This document shows, one piece after another, positions 26,757 through 34,888 of a stretch of 64,000 nt of DNA. The position numbers and the translations under genes are program-made. The notes beneath the pieces were generated by a model. It saw only the letters and a program-made list of their open reading frames with translations. It had not been told where the DNA came from and searched no databases. The stretch lies in contig NCHQ01000013.1 of the NCBI GenBank assembly GCA_002281855.1, positions 62,001 through 126,000 of the forward strand, given 5' to 3'. The stretch's first letter is position 1, and each line of letters starts with the position of its first letter. This DNA is from Rhodospirillales bacterium 24-66-33 (lineage in GTDB: Bacteria; Pseudomonadota; Alphaproteobacteria; Reyranellales; Reyranellaceae).

Positions 26757-27416
26757 ATGAAACGACTCCGCGCGATCCTGCTGCTGATCCTGCTGGGCAC
26801 CGCCACGCCGGCCGCCGCGCAGATCCCTCCCGAATGGCAGGCCGCCGCCCAGGCGGTGATCGGCGAGCTGGAGCGCGACACGCCGCAGGCCGCCAAGCCC
26901 TGGACCGGGGCGGAGCTGACCCAGGGCTGGAACCTCGCGCGCGCCTGGCGGCGGCACAACAACGGCAACATCGAGATCATCCTCGCCGAGTATCTGACGT
27001 TCGTGGCGCTGTGCCGGATCGGCTGCGCCGGCAGCACAATCGAGGGCCAGGGCTATGTCTCCGTGGCCGAGCAGGGCAAGAAGCTGATCAGCCAGAATGG
27101 CGGGTCCTATGCACTGGCCTCCAACGCCCATGCCTGGCTGGCCGGCCTTCCCGACCCGACGGGGGCGGCGCAGAAGAACGCCGCTCTGTGGGAGAAGGAC
27201 CCCGACGTCCCGTCGGCCGACTTCGCCACCGGCAACCTCTATGCGCTCACCTGGCTGCTCGCGCGCAAGCGGGCGACGCCGGAGGCACAGGCCGACACCT
27301 TCGCCCGCTTCGCGATCCTGGTGCAGACCAAGGCCTGGATCGGCCCGCGCTGCCTCGACATCTCCAAGGTGGCCATGGTGCTCGGCGCGCCGCCGCGCAT
27401 CGAGGCGTGTAGCTAA
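26757..27416 (+). CDS. Secreted hypothetical protein with four cysteines
   Basis: The 219-residue protein has a clear signal peptide (LLLILLGTATPAAAQ, cleavage near residue 21). It is mostly helical, with four Cys residues that could form two disulfides: CRIGC mid-protein, RC and EAC at the end. I do not recognise a family. A good ribosome-binding site (AAGGGAG) precedes the ATG. It is probably co-transcribed with the preceding 221-residue protein, and a palindromic repeat follows three bases after its stop. Confidence 0.75.
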   Translation: MKRLRAILLLILLGTATPAAAQIPPEWQAAAQAVIGELERDTPQAAKPWTGAELTQGWNLARAWRRHNNGNIEIILAEYLTFVALCRIGCAGSTIEGQGYVSVAEQGKKLISQNGGSYALASNAHAWLAGLPDPTGAAQKNAALWEKDPDVPSADFATGNLYALTWLLARKRATPEAQADTFARFAILVQTKAWIGPRCLDISKVAMVLGAPPRIEACS

Positions 27417-27419
27417 CAT

Positions 27420-27511
27420 CTGTCGTCCTGAGCGATAGCGAAGGACCTTGCCCAGCGACCGGCGGACTCCTTTGCGGGCGTGAGGTCCTTCGCTATCGCT
27501 CAGGACGACAG
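27420..27511. repeat. Perfect 29-bp inverted repeat
   Basis: Arms at 27420-27448 and 27483-27511 are exact reverse complements over 29 bases, with a 34-base loop. The core (GTCCTGAGCGATAGCGAAGGAC) belongs to a palindromic repeat type found between genes in many alphaproteobacteria. It follows the secreted protein gene and could end or stabilise its mRNA. Confidence 0.9.
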
Positions 27512-27512
27512 A

Positions 27513-27540
27513 ATAAAAAAGGGGGCCGTGAGGCCCCCTT
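27513..27540 (-). terminator. Rho-independent terminator of the first diiron gene
   Basis: On the minus strand GGGGGCC, a CTCA-type loop and GGCCCCC form a stem (27538-27521), followed at once by TTTTTTATT. It lies 25 bases after the diiron-protein stop codon and is a textbook intrinsic terminator. Confidence 0.88.
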
Positions 27541-27565
27541 CCCGATTCCAGACGCGATCGCTGCG

Positions 27566-28633
27566 CTACTCGGCGGCGATCTGGTCGTGCACGAACTTCT
27601 TGGCGTCGAAGTCCTCGGCGACCTTGAGGTCGTTGCCGATCAGCTTCTCGACGTCGATCTCGGCGTAGCCCAGCACGCCCATCTCGCCCAGCGCCTTCTG
27701 TACCTTCGGCCCGAACAGGCCGATCTCCTTGAGGATCGGCACGATGCGGGTGAAGAGACGGGTGCGGAACGACTGCATGGCGCCCGAGTGGTAGGCGTGC
27801 TCCAGCATCTCCTTCACCGGCAGGCCCGACCGCATCCAGACTTCGCCCTGGTTGAAGCGGTCGCGCATGAAGTAGAGCGCCTCGACGACGAATTCCTCAC
27901 GCTCGGCGCGCTCGGCATCGGAGATGTGCGGATAGTATTCGCGCAGCGCCATGCGGCCGAAGGTGACGTGCCGCGCCTCGTCCTGCATGACATAGGCGTT
28001 CACGGCGCCGGCCAGGTTGTTCTTGGCGGTGTCGCGGATGCGCTGGAAGGCGGCCAGCGCCAGGCCCTCGATCAGGACCTGCATGCCGAGATAGGTCATG
28101 TCCCAGCGGCGGTCGGTCAGCGTCTGCTCGAGCAGGTTCTTGAGCGACTCCGTGATCGGATAGGCCGCCTTGAACTTCTCGTGGATCAGGCGCTTGTAGC
28201 TCTCGACGTGGCGCGCCTCGTCCATCACCTGCGTCGCGGCATAGAACTTGGCGTTCATGTCCGGCACGGTGTTGACGATCTTGGCGGTGGCGATCAGGGC
28301 GCCCTGCTCGCCGTGCATGAACTGGCAGATGGAATGGCACTGCAGATTGAACCGCAGCCAGTCCTTCTCCTTGTCCGTCATCTTGTCCCAGAAGGGCGAG
28401 CCGTAGATCGGGATCGTCTCGTCGGCCATGCCCATCGGGTTGCCTTCGAACAGCTCCTGGGACCAGTCGATACGGGTGCTGGTGTCCCACTGCTGCTGCT
28501 TGCCCTTCTCGTAAAGGCTCAGCAGGTCGGCGGAGCCGTCCTCATATTCCCAGTTGAAGGCGATCTCGGTGGCGCCATCGAACTTCCAGTTCGTGACTTC
28601 GACCGGCAGCTGATAAATTTTCTGCGTTGTCAT
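27566..28633 (-). CDS. Ferritin-like diiron protein (RNR-R2/oxygenase fold), copy 1
   Basis: The 355-residue soluble protein carries a full set of carboxylate-bridged diiron ligands: E109 (HGEQG), E139-x-x-H142 (DEARH), E189 (IEGLA) and E219-x-x-H222 (DEARH). This matches ribonucleotide reductase R2, acyl-desaturase and AurF-type oxygenases. It is not a standard NrdB: the spacing and surroundings differ, and no nrdA is near. An oxygenase or oxidase role is inferred from the divergent 2Fe-2S reductase gene. The ATG at 28633 has an AGGAGG box; the upstream open frame is spurious. Copy 2 is at 30429-31496. Confidence 0.85.
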   Translation of the reverse strand: MTTQKIYQLPVEVTNWKFDGATEIAFNWEYEDGSADLLSLYEKGKQQQWDTSTRIDWSQELFEGNPMGMADETIPIYGSPFWDKMTDKEKDWLRFNLQCHSICQFMHGEQGALIATAKIVNTVPDMNAKFYAATQVMDEARHVESYKRLIHEKFKAAYPITESLKNLLEQTLTDRRWDMTYLGMQVLIEGLALAAFQRIRDTAKNNLAGAVNAYVMQDEARHVTFGRMALREYYPHISDAERAEREEFVVEALYFMRDRFNQGEVWMRSGLPVKEMLEHAYHSGAMQSFRTRLFTRIVPILKEIGLFGPKVQKALGEMGVLGYAEIDVEKLIGNDLKVAEDFDAKKFVHDQIAAE

Positions 28634-28721
28634 CGGCTCTTGCCTCCTGGCCCTGAACCTTGTCCCATCCCTTATGGAACGTCTTAACAATGACGCTCCG
28701 CTCATTTTTTCTCGGCGGACG

Positions 28722-28738
28722 CTAGCACAGTCTGCTAG
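28722..28738. promoter_or_regulatory. Inverted repeat between diiron gene and reductase gene
   Basis: CTAGCA and TGCTAG form a perfect 6-bp inverted repeat with a five-base spacer in the divergent promoter region. GCGGANNCTAGC around its left arm (28715-28726) recurs upstream of the second diiron gene at 31514-31525 in the same orientation. It is a possible operator shared by the locus. Confidence 0.3.
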
Positions 28739-28781
28739 GAGAGTCCGCCCGGAAATCGGGCCTCTGAAGACGAGTCATTTG

Positions 28782-29804
28782 ATGTCCTACACTCAGCTGC
28801 GCATCGCCAAGATCATCCAGGAGACGCCAGACGCGCGCTCCTTCGTCCTCGAGATCCCGGCCGATCTGGCCGAAAAATACCGCTACCGGGCGGGCCAGTT
28901 CCTGACCTTCCGCGTGCCCCATGCCGACGGCGCCTTCAACCGCTGCTACTCCCTGTCCAGCGCCCCCGAGACCGACGGGCTGCCCAAGGTCACGATCAAG
29001 CGGGTGGCCGGCGGCAAGGGATCCAACTGGTTCCATGACTCGGTGACGGAAGGCGGCACCCTCGAGGTCCTGCCGCCGGCCGGCCGCTTCGTGCTGGGCG
29101 ACGGCGACGCCCCGCTCCTGCTGTTCGGCGGCGGCAGCGGCATCACGCCGATGATGTCCCTGATCAAGAGCGCCCTGAAGCAAGGCAGGCGGCAGATCAG
29201 GCTGTTCTATGCCAACCGCGACAAGCCGTCGGTGATCTTCGACGGCGAGTTCGAGGCGCTGCTCGCAGCCCATCCCGGCAAGCTCGAGATCGTCCATCAC
29301 CTCGATTCGACGCAAGGCATCATCAAGCCCGAGGAAATCGTGGCAGCGATGAAGGGTTACGAGGCGGGCGACGTCTATCTCTGCGGCCCCGGCCCGTTCA
29401 TGAAACTGGTCGAGGAGACGCTGTTCGAGCACGGCATGCCGCACGACAAGGTGCGCATCGAGCGGTTCGAGGCCTCGGGCAACGACGCGATCCCGATCCA
29501 GCCCAGCGAGGAAGGCGACGTCGTCCCAGGCGAGATCACGATCCATTTCGAGGGCAAGGTCCACAAGGTGGCCTACGCCAAGGGCCAGACGATTCTCGAG
29601 GCGGCGCGCGCCGGCGGGCTCAACCCGCTCTCGTCCTGCGAGGAGGGCTTCTGCGCCTCGTGCGCGGCCAAGACCATCAAGGGCAAGGTCATGCTCGCCA
29701 AGAACGACATCTACACGCCCGAGGATCTCGCCAATCACTGGATCCTGACCTGCCAGGGCCACTGTTTCGGGGCCGAGGTCGAGATCACCTACGACGTGGT
29801 GTAG
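28782..29804 (+). CDS. FAD/2Fe-2S NAD(P)H oxidoreductase (PaaK/HmpA-like reductase)
   Basis: The 340-residue electron-transfer protein feeds oxygenases. The FAD-binding beta-barrel has RCYSLS at 54-59, the NAD(P) domain has GGGSGITP at 116-123 and CGPGPFM near 201, and the C-terminal plant-type ferredoxin domain has C286, C291, C294 and C324. The domain order (flavin, NAD, ferredoxin) is that of phenol-hydroxylase/PaaK-type reductases. The ATG at 28782 matches the usual N-terminus. It is divergent from diiron copy 1, which makes that protein the likely electron acceptor. Confidence 0.93.
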   Translation: MSYTQLRIAKIIQETPDARSFVLEIPADLAEKYRYRAGQFLTFRVPHADGAFNRCYSLSSAPETDGLPKVTIKRVAGGKGSNWFHDSVTEGGTLEVLPPAGRFVLGDGDAPLLLFGGGSGITPMMSLIKSALKQGRRQIRLFYANRDKPSVIFDGEFEALLAAHPGKLEIVHHLDSTQGIIKPEEIVAAMKGYEAGDVYLCGPGPFMKLVEETLFEHGMPHDKVRIERFEASGNDAIPIQPSEEGDVVPGEITIHFEGKVHKVAYAKGQTILEAARAGGLNPLSSCEEGFCASCAAKTIKGKVMLAKNDIYTPEDLANHWILTCQGHCFGAEVEITYDVV

Positions 29805-29806
29805 CG

Positions 29807-30421
29807 ATCAGCGCCCGTCCCCTCGCCCAGGCGACCATCCTGACCCTGGTCGCCGGCATTGCCGACGCCGTGGGCTATGTCACCATGGGCGGCGTGTTCG
29901 CCGCCAACATGACCGGCAACACGGTGCTGGCCGGCATCGAGATCGCCAAGGGCAACCATTTCACCGCCTGGAACCATCTCACGCCGCTGGTCGCGTTCTT
30001 CCCCGGCGCCCTGCTCGCCCGCGCGATGCTGCGCCTGTTCAAGGGACCCGCGGCCGGCATCCTGCTCGAAGCCGCGCTGCTCGCGGGCGTCGGCTTCCTT
30101 CCGGTGGGCGAGGAGAATGCGGTGATGATCGTGGCCTTCGCGATGGGCCTGCAGGCCTCGACGATCACCAACTTCGCCGGCCATTCGGTCAGCACCGTCG
30201 TCGTGACCAGCACCCTGGCCCGCACCGCGGATGCGGCCGTCGACCGGCTGTGGCCGGGCGCCGCGATAGCCCCGCCCTCGGCGCTGAACACCGGGCTGCT
30301 GGCGCTGACCTGGACGGGCTACCTGGTCGGCGCCGTGATCGGCGGCCTTCTGCTGCCGGTCCTCGCCTGGCCGCTGCTCGTGCCGGCGGCGTTGCTGATC
30401 CTGATGCTGCCGTTGCTGTGA
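29807..30421 (+). CDS. DUF1275 (YoaK-like) membrane protein, start codon unclear
   Basis: About 204 residues of a six-span DUF1275 protein are readable. The family start AGIADAVGYVTMGGVFAANM lies in span 1, and MTGNTVL, LGLQAST-like MGLQASTITN and TWTGYLVGA follow. The function of the family is unknown. No ATG, GTG or TTG exists in frame between the reductase stop (29802-29804) and span 1; the boundary shown begins at an ATC three bases after that stop. An upstream in-frame GTG at 29660 would add a nonsensical extension. A non-standard start or a small sequence error are both possible. Confidence 0.7.
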   Translation: MSARPLAQATILTLVAGIADAVGYVTMGGVFAANMTGNTVLAGIEIAKGNHFTAWNHLTPLVAFFPGALLARAMLRLFKGPAAGILLEAALLAGVGFLPVGEENAVMIVAFAMGLQASTITNFAGHSVSTVVVTSTLARTADAAVDRLWPGAAIAPPSALNTGLLALTWTGYLVGAVIGGLLLPVLAWPLLVPAALLILMLPLL

Positions 30422-30428
30422 AACGCGC

Positions 30429-31496
30429 CTACGCCGTCGCGATCGCCTTCTCGACGAACATCTTCCGGTCGAACTCCTCGGCCACCTTGCCGTCGTTGGC
30501 CAGGACCTCGGCCACATCGATCTTGGCGTAGTCCATCACGCCCATGTCGGCGAAGGCCTTCTGCACCCGCGGACCCCACAGGCCGATATCCTTCACGGTC
30601 GGCACGACGCGGCTGAACAGGCGGCCGCGGAACGACTGCATCTGCTTGGAATTGTAGTGGATGTCGTCCAGCACCTTGGCCGGCAGGCCGAGCCGCTCCC
30701 AGACCTCGGACTGGTTGAAGCGGTCGCGCATGAAGTAGAGCGCCTCGACCACGAACTCCTCGCGCTCGTCGCGTTCTGCCTCCGACAGGTGCGGATAGTA
30801 TTCGCGCAGCGCCAGCCGCCCGAACGAGACGTGGCGCGCCTCGTCCTGCATGACATAGGCGTTCACCGCGCCGGCCAGCGTGTTGCCGGCCTTGTCGCGA
30901 ATCGACTGGAAGGCGGCGAGCGCCAGGCCTTCGATCAGCACCTGCATGCCGAGATAGGTCATGTCCCAGCGGCGGTCGGTCAGCGTCTGCTCGAGCAGCG
31001 TCTGCAGCGCCTTGTTGATCGGATAGGCGACCTTGAACTTCTCGTGCAGCAGCCGTTTGTAGGCCTCGACGTGACGTGCCTCGTCCATCACCTGGGTGGC
31101 GGCGTAGAACTTGGCGTTCATGTCGGGAACGGTGCCGACGATCTTGGCGGTGGCGATCAGGGCGCCCTGCTCGCCATGCATGAACTGCGAGATCGAGTTG
31201 GCCTGGAGATGGAGCCTGAGCCAGCTCCGCTCCTTCTCGGTCATCTTGTTCCAATGATCGGTGCCGTAGATCGAGATCGCCTCGTCCTTCAGCTCCATCG
31301 GATTGTCGGGATTGAGTTCGAGAGACCAGTCCAACCGGGTGCTGGCATCCCACTGCTGCTGCTTGCCCTTCTCGTAGAGCTCGAGCAGCGGCGCGGAACC
31401 GTCGTCATATTCCCAGTTGAACTGGAGCTCGGTCGCACCGTCGAACGTCCACTGCGTCACGTCGACGGGCAGGGCATAGATCCGTTGCGTGGTCAT
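30429..31496 (-). CDS. Ferritin-like diiron protein (RNR-R2/oxygenase fold), copy 2
   Basis: This paralogue of the protein at 27566-28633 has the same length (355 residues). All six diiron ligands sit at the same positions (E109, E139, H142, E189, E219, H222). Most of the sequence is identical, including the segment around LTDRRWDMTYLGMQVLIEG. Visible differences cluster in residues 60-105, where copy 1 has CHSIC and copy 2 has ANSIS, and in the C-terminal 60 residues. It converges with the DUF1275 gene, seven bases apart. Distinct substrates or a heterodimer are possible. Confidence 0.85.
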   Translation of the reverse strand: MTTQRIYALPVDVTQWTFDGATELQFNWEYDDGSAPLLELYEKGKQQQWDASTRLDWSLELNPDNPMELKDEAISIYGTDHWNKMTEKERSWLRLHLQANSISQFMHGEQGALIATAKIVGTVPDMNAKFYAATQVMDEARHVEAYKRLLHEKFKVAYPINKALQTLLEQTLTDRRWDMTYLGMQVLIEGLALAAFQSIRDKAGNTLAGAVNAYVMQDEARHVSFGRLALREYYPHLSEAERDEREEFVVEALYFMRDRFNQSEVWERLGLPAKVLDDIHYNSKQMQSFRGRLFSRVVPTVKDIGLWGPRVQKAFADMGVMDYAKIDVAEVLANDGKVAEEFDRKMFVEKAIATA

Positions 31497-31579
31497 GGCA
31501 TCACCCTCCCGGGGCGGATTCTAGCTATTGCTTACCGAAAAGATGACGCCTCGTTCACGCAGTGGCAAGCCCCTGGCTG

Positions 31580-32278
31580 TCAGGGCTGCAGCCGGTAACC
31601 GCCCCGGTCAGTGACCAGGATCGCGGCGCTGGCCGGATCGCGCTCGATCTTCTGCCGCAGACGGTAGATGTGTGTTTCGAGCGTATGGGTCGTCACGCCG
31701 GCATTGTAGCCCCAGACCTCGTTCAGCAGGATGTCGCGGGCGACCGGCCGGTCGCCGGCCCGGAACAGGTACTTCAGGATCGAGGCTTCCTTGTCGGTCA
31801 GGCGGACCTTCTTCTTTCCGCCCTTCTCCATCAGCAACTTTCCCGCAGGGTGGAATTCGTAGGGACCGATCGACATGACCGCATCCTCGCTGCGCTCGTG
31901 CTGGCGCAGATGGGCGCGCAGACGCGCGAGCAGGACGTTGATGCGGAAGGGCTTGGTCACATAGTCGTTGGCGCCGGATTCGAGGCCCAGGATCGTATCG
32001 GCGTCGCTGTCGGCCGCGGTCAGCATGATGACGGGGGCGCGGACGCCTTCGCGACGCATCAGCTTGCAGAGCTCGCGGCCGTCCATGTCGGGGAGACCGA
32101 TGTCCAGCAGGATGGCGTCGTAGTGGGCGAGCTTGGCCTTCTCCAGCCCTTCCGCGGCGGTGCCGACCTGGATGGTCGTGAACCCGTCGTAAAGATCGAG
32201 CTGCTCGGCAAGCACCGTGCGCAACGCCTGGTCGTCATCGACCAACAGGATTTTCTTGCCACGATTGTTCACGGACAT
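31580..32278 (-). CDS. OmpR/PhoB-family response regulator
   Basis: The 232-residue two-domain regulator has a receiver domain with acidic pocket D14-D16, phospho-acceptor D59 (LLDIGLPD) and K109 (TKPF). A C-terminal winged-helix domain follows, with ETHIYRLRQKIE and VTDRGGYRL. The partner kinase is not adjacent; the PhoR-type kinase at 8.3 kb is far away. The N-terminus (VNNRGKKILLVDDDQALR) looks like alphaproteobacterial envelope regulators of the CenR type, but that is only a resemblance. It is divergent from ribA. Confidence 0.88.
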   Translation of the reverse strand: MSVNNRGKKILLVDDDQALRTVLAEQLDLYDGFTTIQVGTAAEGLEKAKLAHYDAILLDIGLPDMDGRELCKLMRREGVRAPVIMLTAADSDADTILGLESGANDYVTKPFRINVLLARLRAHLRQHERSEDAVMSIGPYEFHPAGKLLMEKGGKKKVRLTDKEASILKYLFRAGDRPVARDILLNEVWGYNAGVTTHTLETHIYRLRQKIERDPASAAILVTDRGGYRLQP

Positions 32279-32382
32279 GCGCTTGCTACCTGTCAGCCAT
32301 CTCTAAATATATTCCATTCAGTACGATCTGGGCACAAAAGTGGTTCACTTCGGCGAAAACCCGTGGCGTGATACCAGAAGTG

Positions 32383-33546
32383 ATGAATTCCAATCCGGCC
32401 CATTCCCGCAGCGCGGCTGCAGTCGCTTCCGTCGAACGTGCCATGGCGGAGCTTCGCCGCGGCGGAATCGTCGTGCTGCGGGGCGCGGACGGCGCCGGCG
32501 GCCTCGTCATTGCCGCCGAATCCTGCGGCCCGCGCGCCCTGCAGCGCCTGCAGGGCCTCGCCCAGAACCCGCCGGTCCTGGTCACCACGCGCCGCCGCGC
32601 CGAGGCGATCGGCATGGAAATTCCTCCGCACATCGCGGGGGGCATGGGCGAGACCAACAAGCCGATCACCATCGACCTGCCGGAGGGCGTCCCCGTCGAC
32701 GTCATCCTGCGGCCACACGAGAGCGACCGGACCGGCCGTCACGTCGCCCTGCGCCACCTGTCGCGGCCCGTTGCCAGCCATGCCCCGGCCATCGCCCAGG
32801 CGGCGATCGAGCTCGCCAAGCTGTCGCGTCTCCTGCCGGCCGTCGCCCTGGGGCCGCTGACCCGCGATCCGGGCAACAAGCGGCGCGACTGGGCCCGCGA
32901 GCAGGATCTCGTCTATGTCGATGCCGCCGACGTGTCGGCGTACGAGGAAACCGCGTCGCGGACGCTGCAGCAGGTCGCCCAAGCGCACGTGCCGCTCGAA
33001 GGCGCCGAGAATGCCCGCATCCTGGCCTGGCGGCCCAGCGACGGCGGCAAGGAGCATCTCGCCATCGTGGTCGGCGAGATCGATCCGACCGAGCCCGTCC
33101 TGATCCGTCTGCATTCGGAATGCTTCACCGGCGACCTGCTGGGCTCGCTGCGCTGCGATTGCGGCGTGCAGTTGCGCAGCGCCATCGCCGAGATCGCCCG
33201 GCAGGGCTCGGGCGTCCTGCTCTATCTCGCGCAGGAAGGCCGCGGCATCGGCCTGGTCAACAAGCTGCGCGCCTACGAGCTGCAGGACGACGGGTTCGAC
33301 ACGATCGACGCCAACGAGCAGCTCGGCTTCGACGCCGACGAGCGCATCTATGTGCCCGCCGCCACCATGCTGTCGCGCATGGGCATCCAGCGCGTGCGGC
33401 TGATGACCAACAATCCCGAGAAGATCGCCCAGCTCGAACGCTACGGCGTCGAGGTTGCGGCGAGGGTCCCGCACTCCTTCCCGTCCAACGGGCACAACGA
33501 GAATTACCTGCGTACCAAGGCAGAACGAGCGGGCCACCTGCTCTAA
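32383..33546 (+). CDS. ribA: GTP cyclohydrolase II with degenerate RibB-like N-terminal half
   Basis: This enzyme opens GTP in the first step of riboflavin synthesis. In the 387-residue protein, the C-terminal half has zinc ligands C247, C258 and C260 and the catalytic arginine in QEGRGIGL (about 287). The N-terminal 200 residues align in length with RibB. However, the acidic DDEDRENEGD-type active site is replaced by LRGADGAGGLV, so DHBP synthase activity is unlikely. The ATG at 32383 is chosen; GTG codons at 32380 and 32368 are alternatives. A separate ribB must exist elsewhere if riboflavin is made. Confidence 0.9.
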   Translation: MNSNPAHSRSAAAVASVERAMAELRRGGIVVLRGADGAGGLVIAAESCGPRALQRLQGLAQNPPVLVTTRRRAEAIGMEIPPHIAGGMGETNKPITIDLPEGVPVDVILRPHESDRTGRHVALRHLSRPVASHAPAIAQAAIELAKLSRLLPAVALGPLTRDPGNKRRDWAREQDLVYVDAADVSAYEETASRTLQQVAQAHVPLEGAENARILAWRPSDGGKEHLAIVVGEIDPTEPVLIRLHSECFTGDLLGSLRCDCGVQLRSAIAEIARQGSGVLLYLAQEGRGIGLVNKLRAYELQDDGFDTIDANEQLGFDADERIYVPAATMLSRMGIQRVRLMTNNPEKIAQLERYGVEVAARVPHSFPSNGHNENYLRTKAERAGHLL

Positions 33547-33566
33547 TAACGACGACCGGAGGAAAC

Positions 33567-34799
33567 ATGACCAAGATGCGTCGCCGCGTTTTTGCGGCTG
33601 GCAGTGCTGCGTTCGCATTCTCCCCTTACATCGTAAATGCCCAGAAGAAGTACGATCCGGGCGTGACCGACAAGGAGATCAAGCTCGGTCACACCAATCC
33701 CTATAGCGGGCCGCTCTCGGCCTACGGCACGATCGGCAAGGCCATCGCCGCCTACTGGACGATGGTGAACGACCAGGGCGGCATCAACGGCCGCAAGATC
33801 AATTTCATCACCTACGACGACGGCTTCGTGCCGCCCAAGACCGTCGAAATGGTCCGCAAGCTCGTGGAGGACGACAAGGTCTTCGCGATCTTCCAGCTGC
33901 TCGGCACGCCGACCAACACGGTCGTACAGAAGTACCTGAACCAGAAGAAGGTGCCGCAGCTCTTCGTGGCGACTGGCGCGTCCAAGTGGGGCGACCCCAA
34001 GCACTTCCCATGGACCATGGGCTGGCAGCCCGACTATCACACCGAGGCGGCGATCTACGCCAAGCACGTCCTGGCCAAGCACAAGGACAATCTCAAGGAC
34101 CTGCGCATCGGCATCATCTACCAGAACGACGATTCCGGTAAGGACTACAGCGGCGGCTTCCTGGCGGGCCTCGGCAAGGAGAACGAAAAGTACGTCACCG
34201 CCAAGGTGAGCTATGAAGTGACCGATCCGACCGTCGACAGCCAGATCATCCAGATCAAGAGCTCCGGCGCCAACGTGTTCTTCAACGACTGCGCGCCCAA
34301 GGCTGCGGCGCAGGCCATCCGCAAGGTGGCCGACCTTGGCTGGAAGCCCGACCACTATCTCGCCAACGTCTCGGCCTCCGTGGCCGCGGTGCTGAAGCCC
34401 GCCGGCTTCGACAACAGCAAGGGCATCATAACCGCGTCCTATCTCAAGGACGCCACCGACAAGCAGTGGGTCAACGACGCGGACTACAAGGAATGGGACG
34501 CGTGGCTGAAGAAGTACCTGCCCGACGCGAATCCGGCCGACTCGGGCAACACCTACGCCTATGCCGTCTCCTCGACGATGCGCCACTGCCTCGAGGCCTG
34601 CGGCGACAACCTCACGCGCGAGAACCTGATGAAGCAGGCCGCCAGCATGAAGAGGCTGATGGTGCCGATGCTGCTGCCCGGTATCACGATCAACACCAGC
34701 CCGACGGACTTCTATCCCATCCAGTCGGTACGCCTCTCCGCCTTCGACGGCGAGACGTGGAAGCTGTTCGGCGACGTGCTGAGCAACGAGGGCGCCTAA
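33567..34799 (+). CDS. Branched-chain-amino-acid-type ABC solute-binding protein (orphan)
   Basis: This 410-residue Peripla_BP_6 (LivJ-like) protein has an RRRVFAAGSAAF twin-arginine-like signal and likely cleavage near residue 26 (NAQ|K). The ligand-binding architecture is visible: IKLGHTNPYSGPLSAYG at the start of the mature domain and LLGTPTNTVVQKYLN. The preferred ligand may be a branched amino acid, amide, urea or aromatic acid. A perfect GGAGG box precedes the ATG. No permease or ATPase gene adjoins it; ribA ends 20 bases upstream. Confidence 0.88.
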   Translation: MTKMRRRVFAAGSAAFAFSPYIVNAQKKYDPGVTDKEIKLGHTNPYSGPLSAYGTIGKAIAAYWTMVNDQGGINGRKINFITYDDGFVPPKTVEMVRKLVEDDKVFAIFQLLGTPTNTVVQKYLNQKKVPQLFVATGASKWGDPKHFPWTMGWQPDYHTEAAIYAKHVLAKHKDNLKDLRIGIIYQNDDSGKDYSGGFLAGLGKENEKYVTAKVSYEVTDPTVDSQIIQIKSSGANVFFNDCAPKAAAQAIRKVADLGWKPDHYLANVSASVAAVLKPAGFDNSKGIITASYLKDATDKQWVNDADYKEWDAWLKKYLPDANPADSGNTYAYAVSSTMRHCLEACGDNLTRENLMKQAASMKRLMVPMLLPGITINTSPTDFYPIQSVRLSAFDGETWKLFGDVLSNEGA

Positions 34800-34888
34800 C
34801 CGGCAGCCAGCCCATCGCCGCCGCTTCGCAGTGGACTGGCATGGTGGATGCTTCGTACGGTTGGTGACCGACCGGAGCTGACTCGCCG

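Noticed and set aside
27566..28633. Annotation as ribonucleotide reductase beta subunit (nrdB)
   Set aside because: The diiron ligands fit the broad fold, but no nrdA is present, a paralogue and a 2Fe-2S reductase adjoin it, and the local sequence lacks convincing NrdB features such as a tyrosyl-radical context I could identify.
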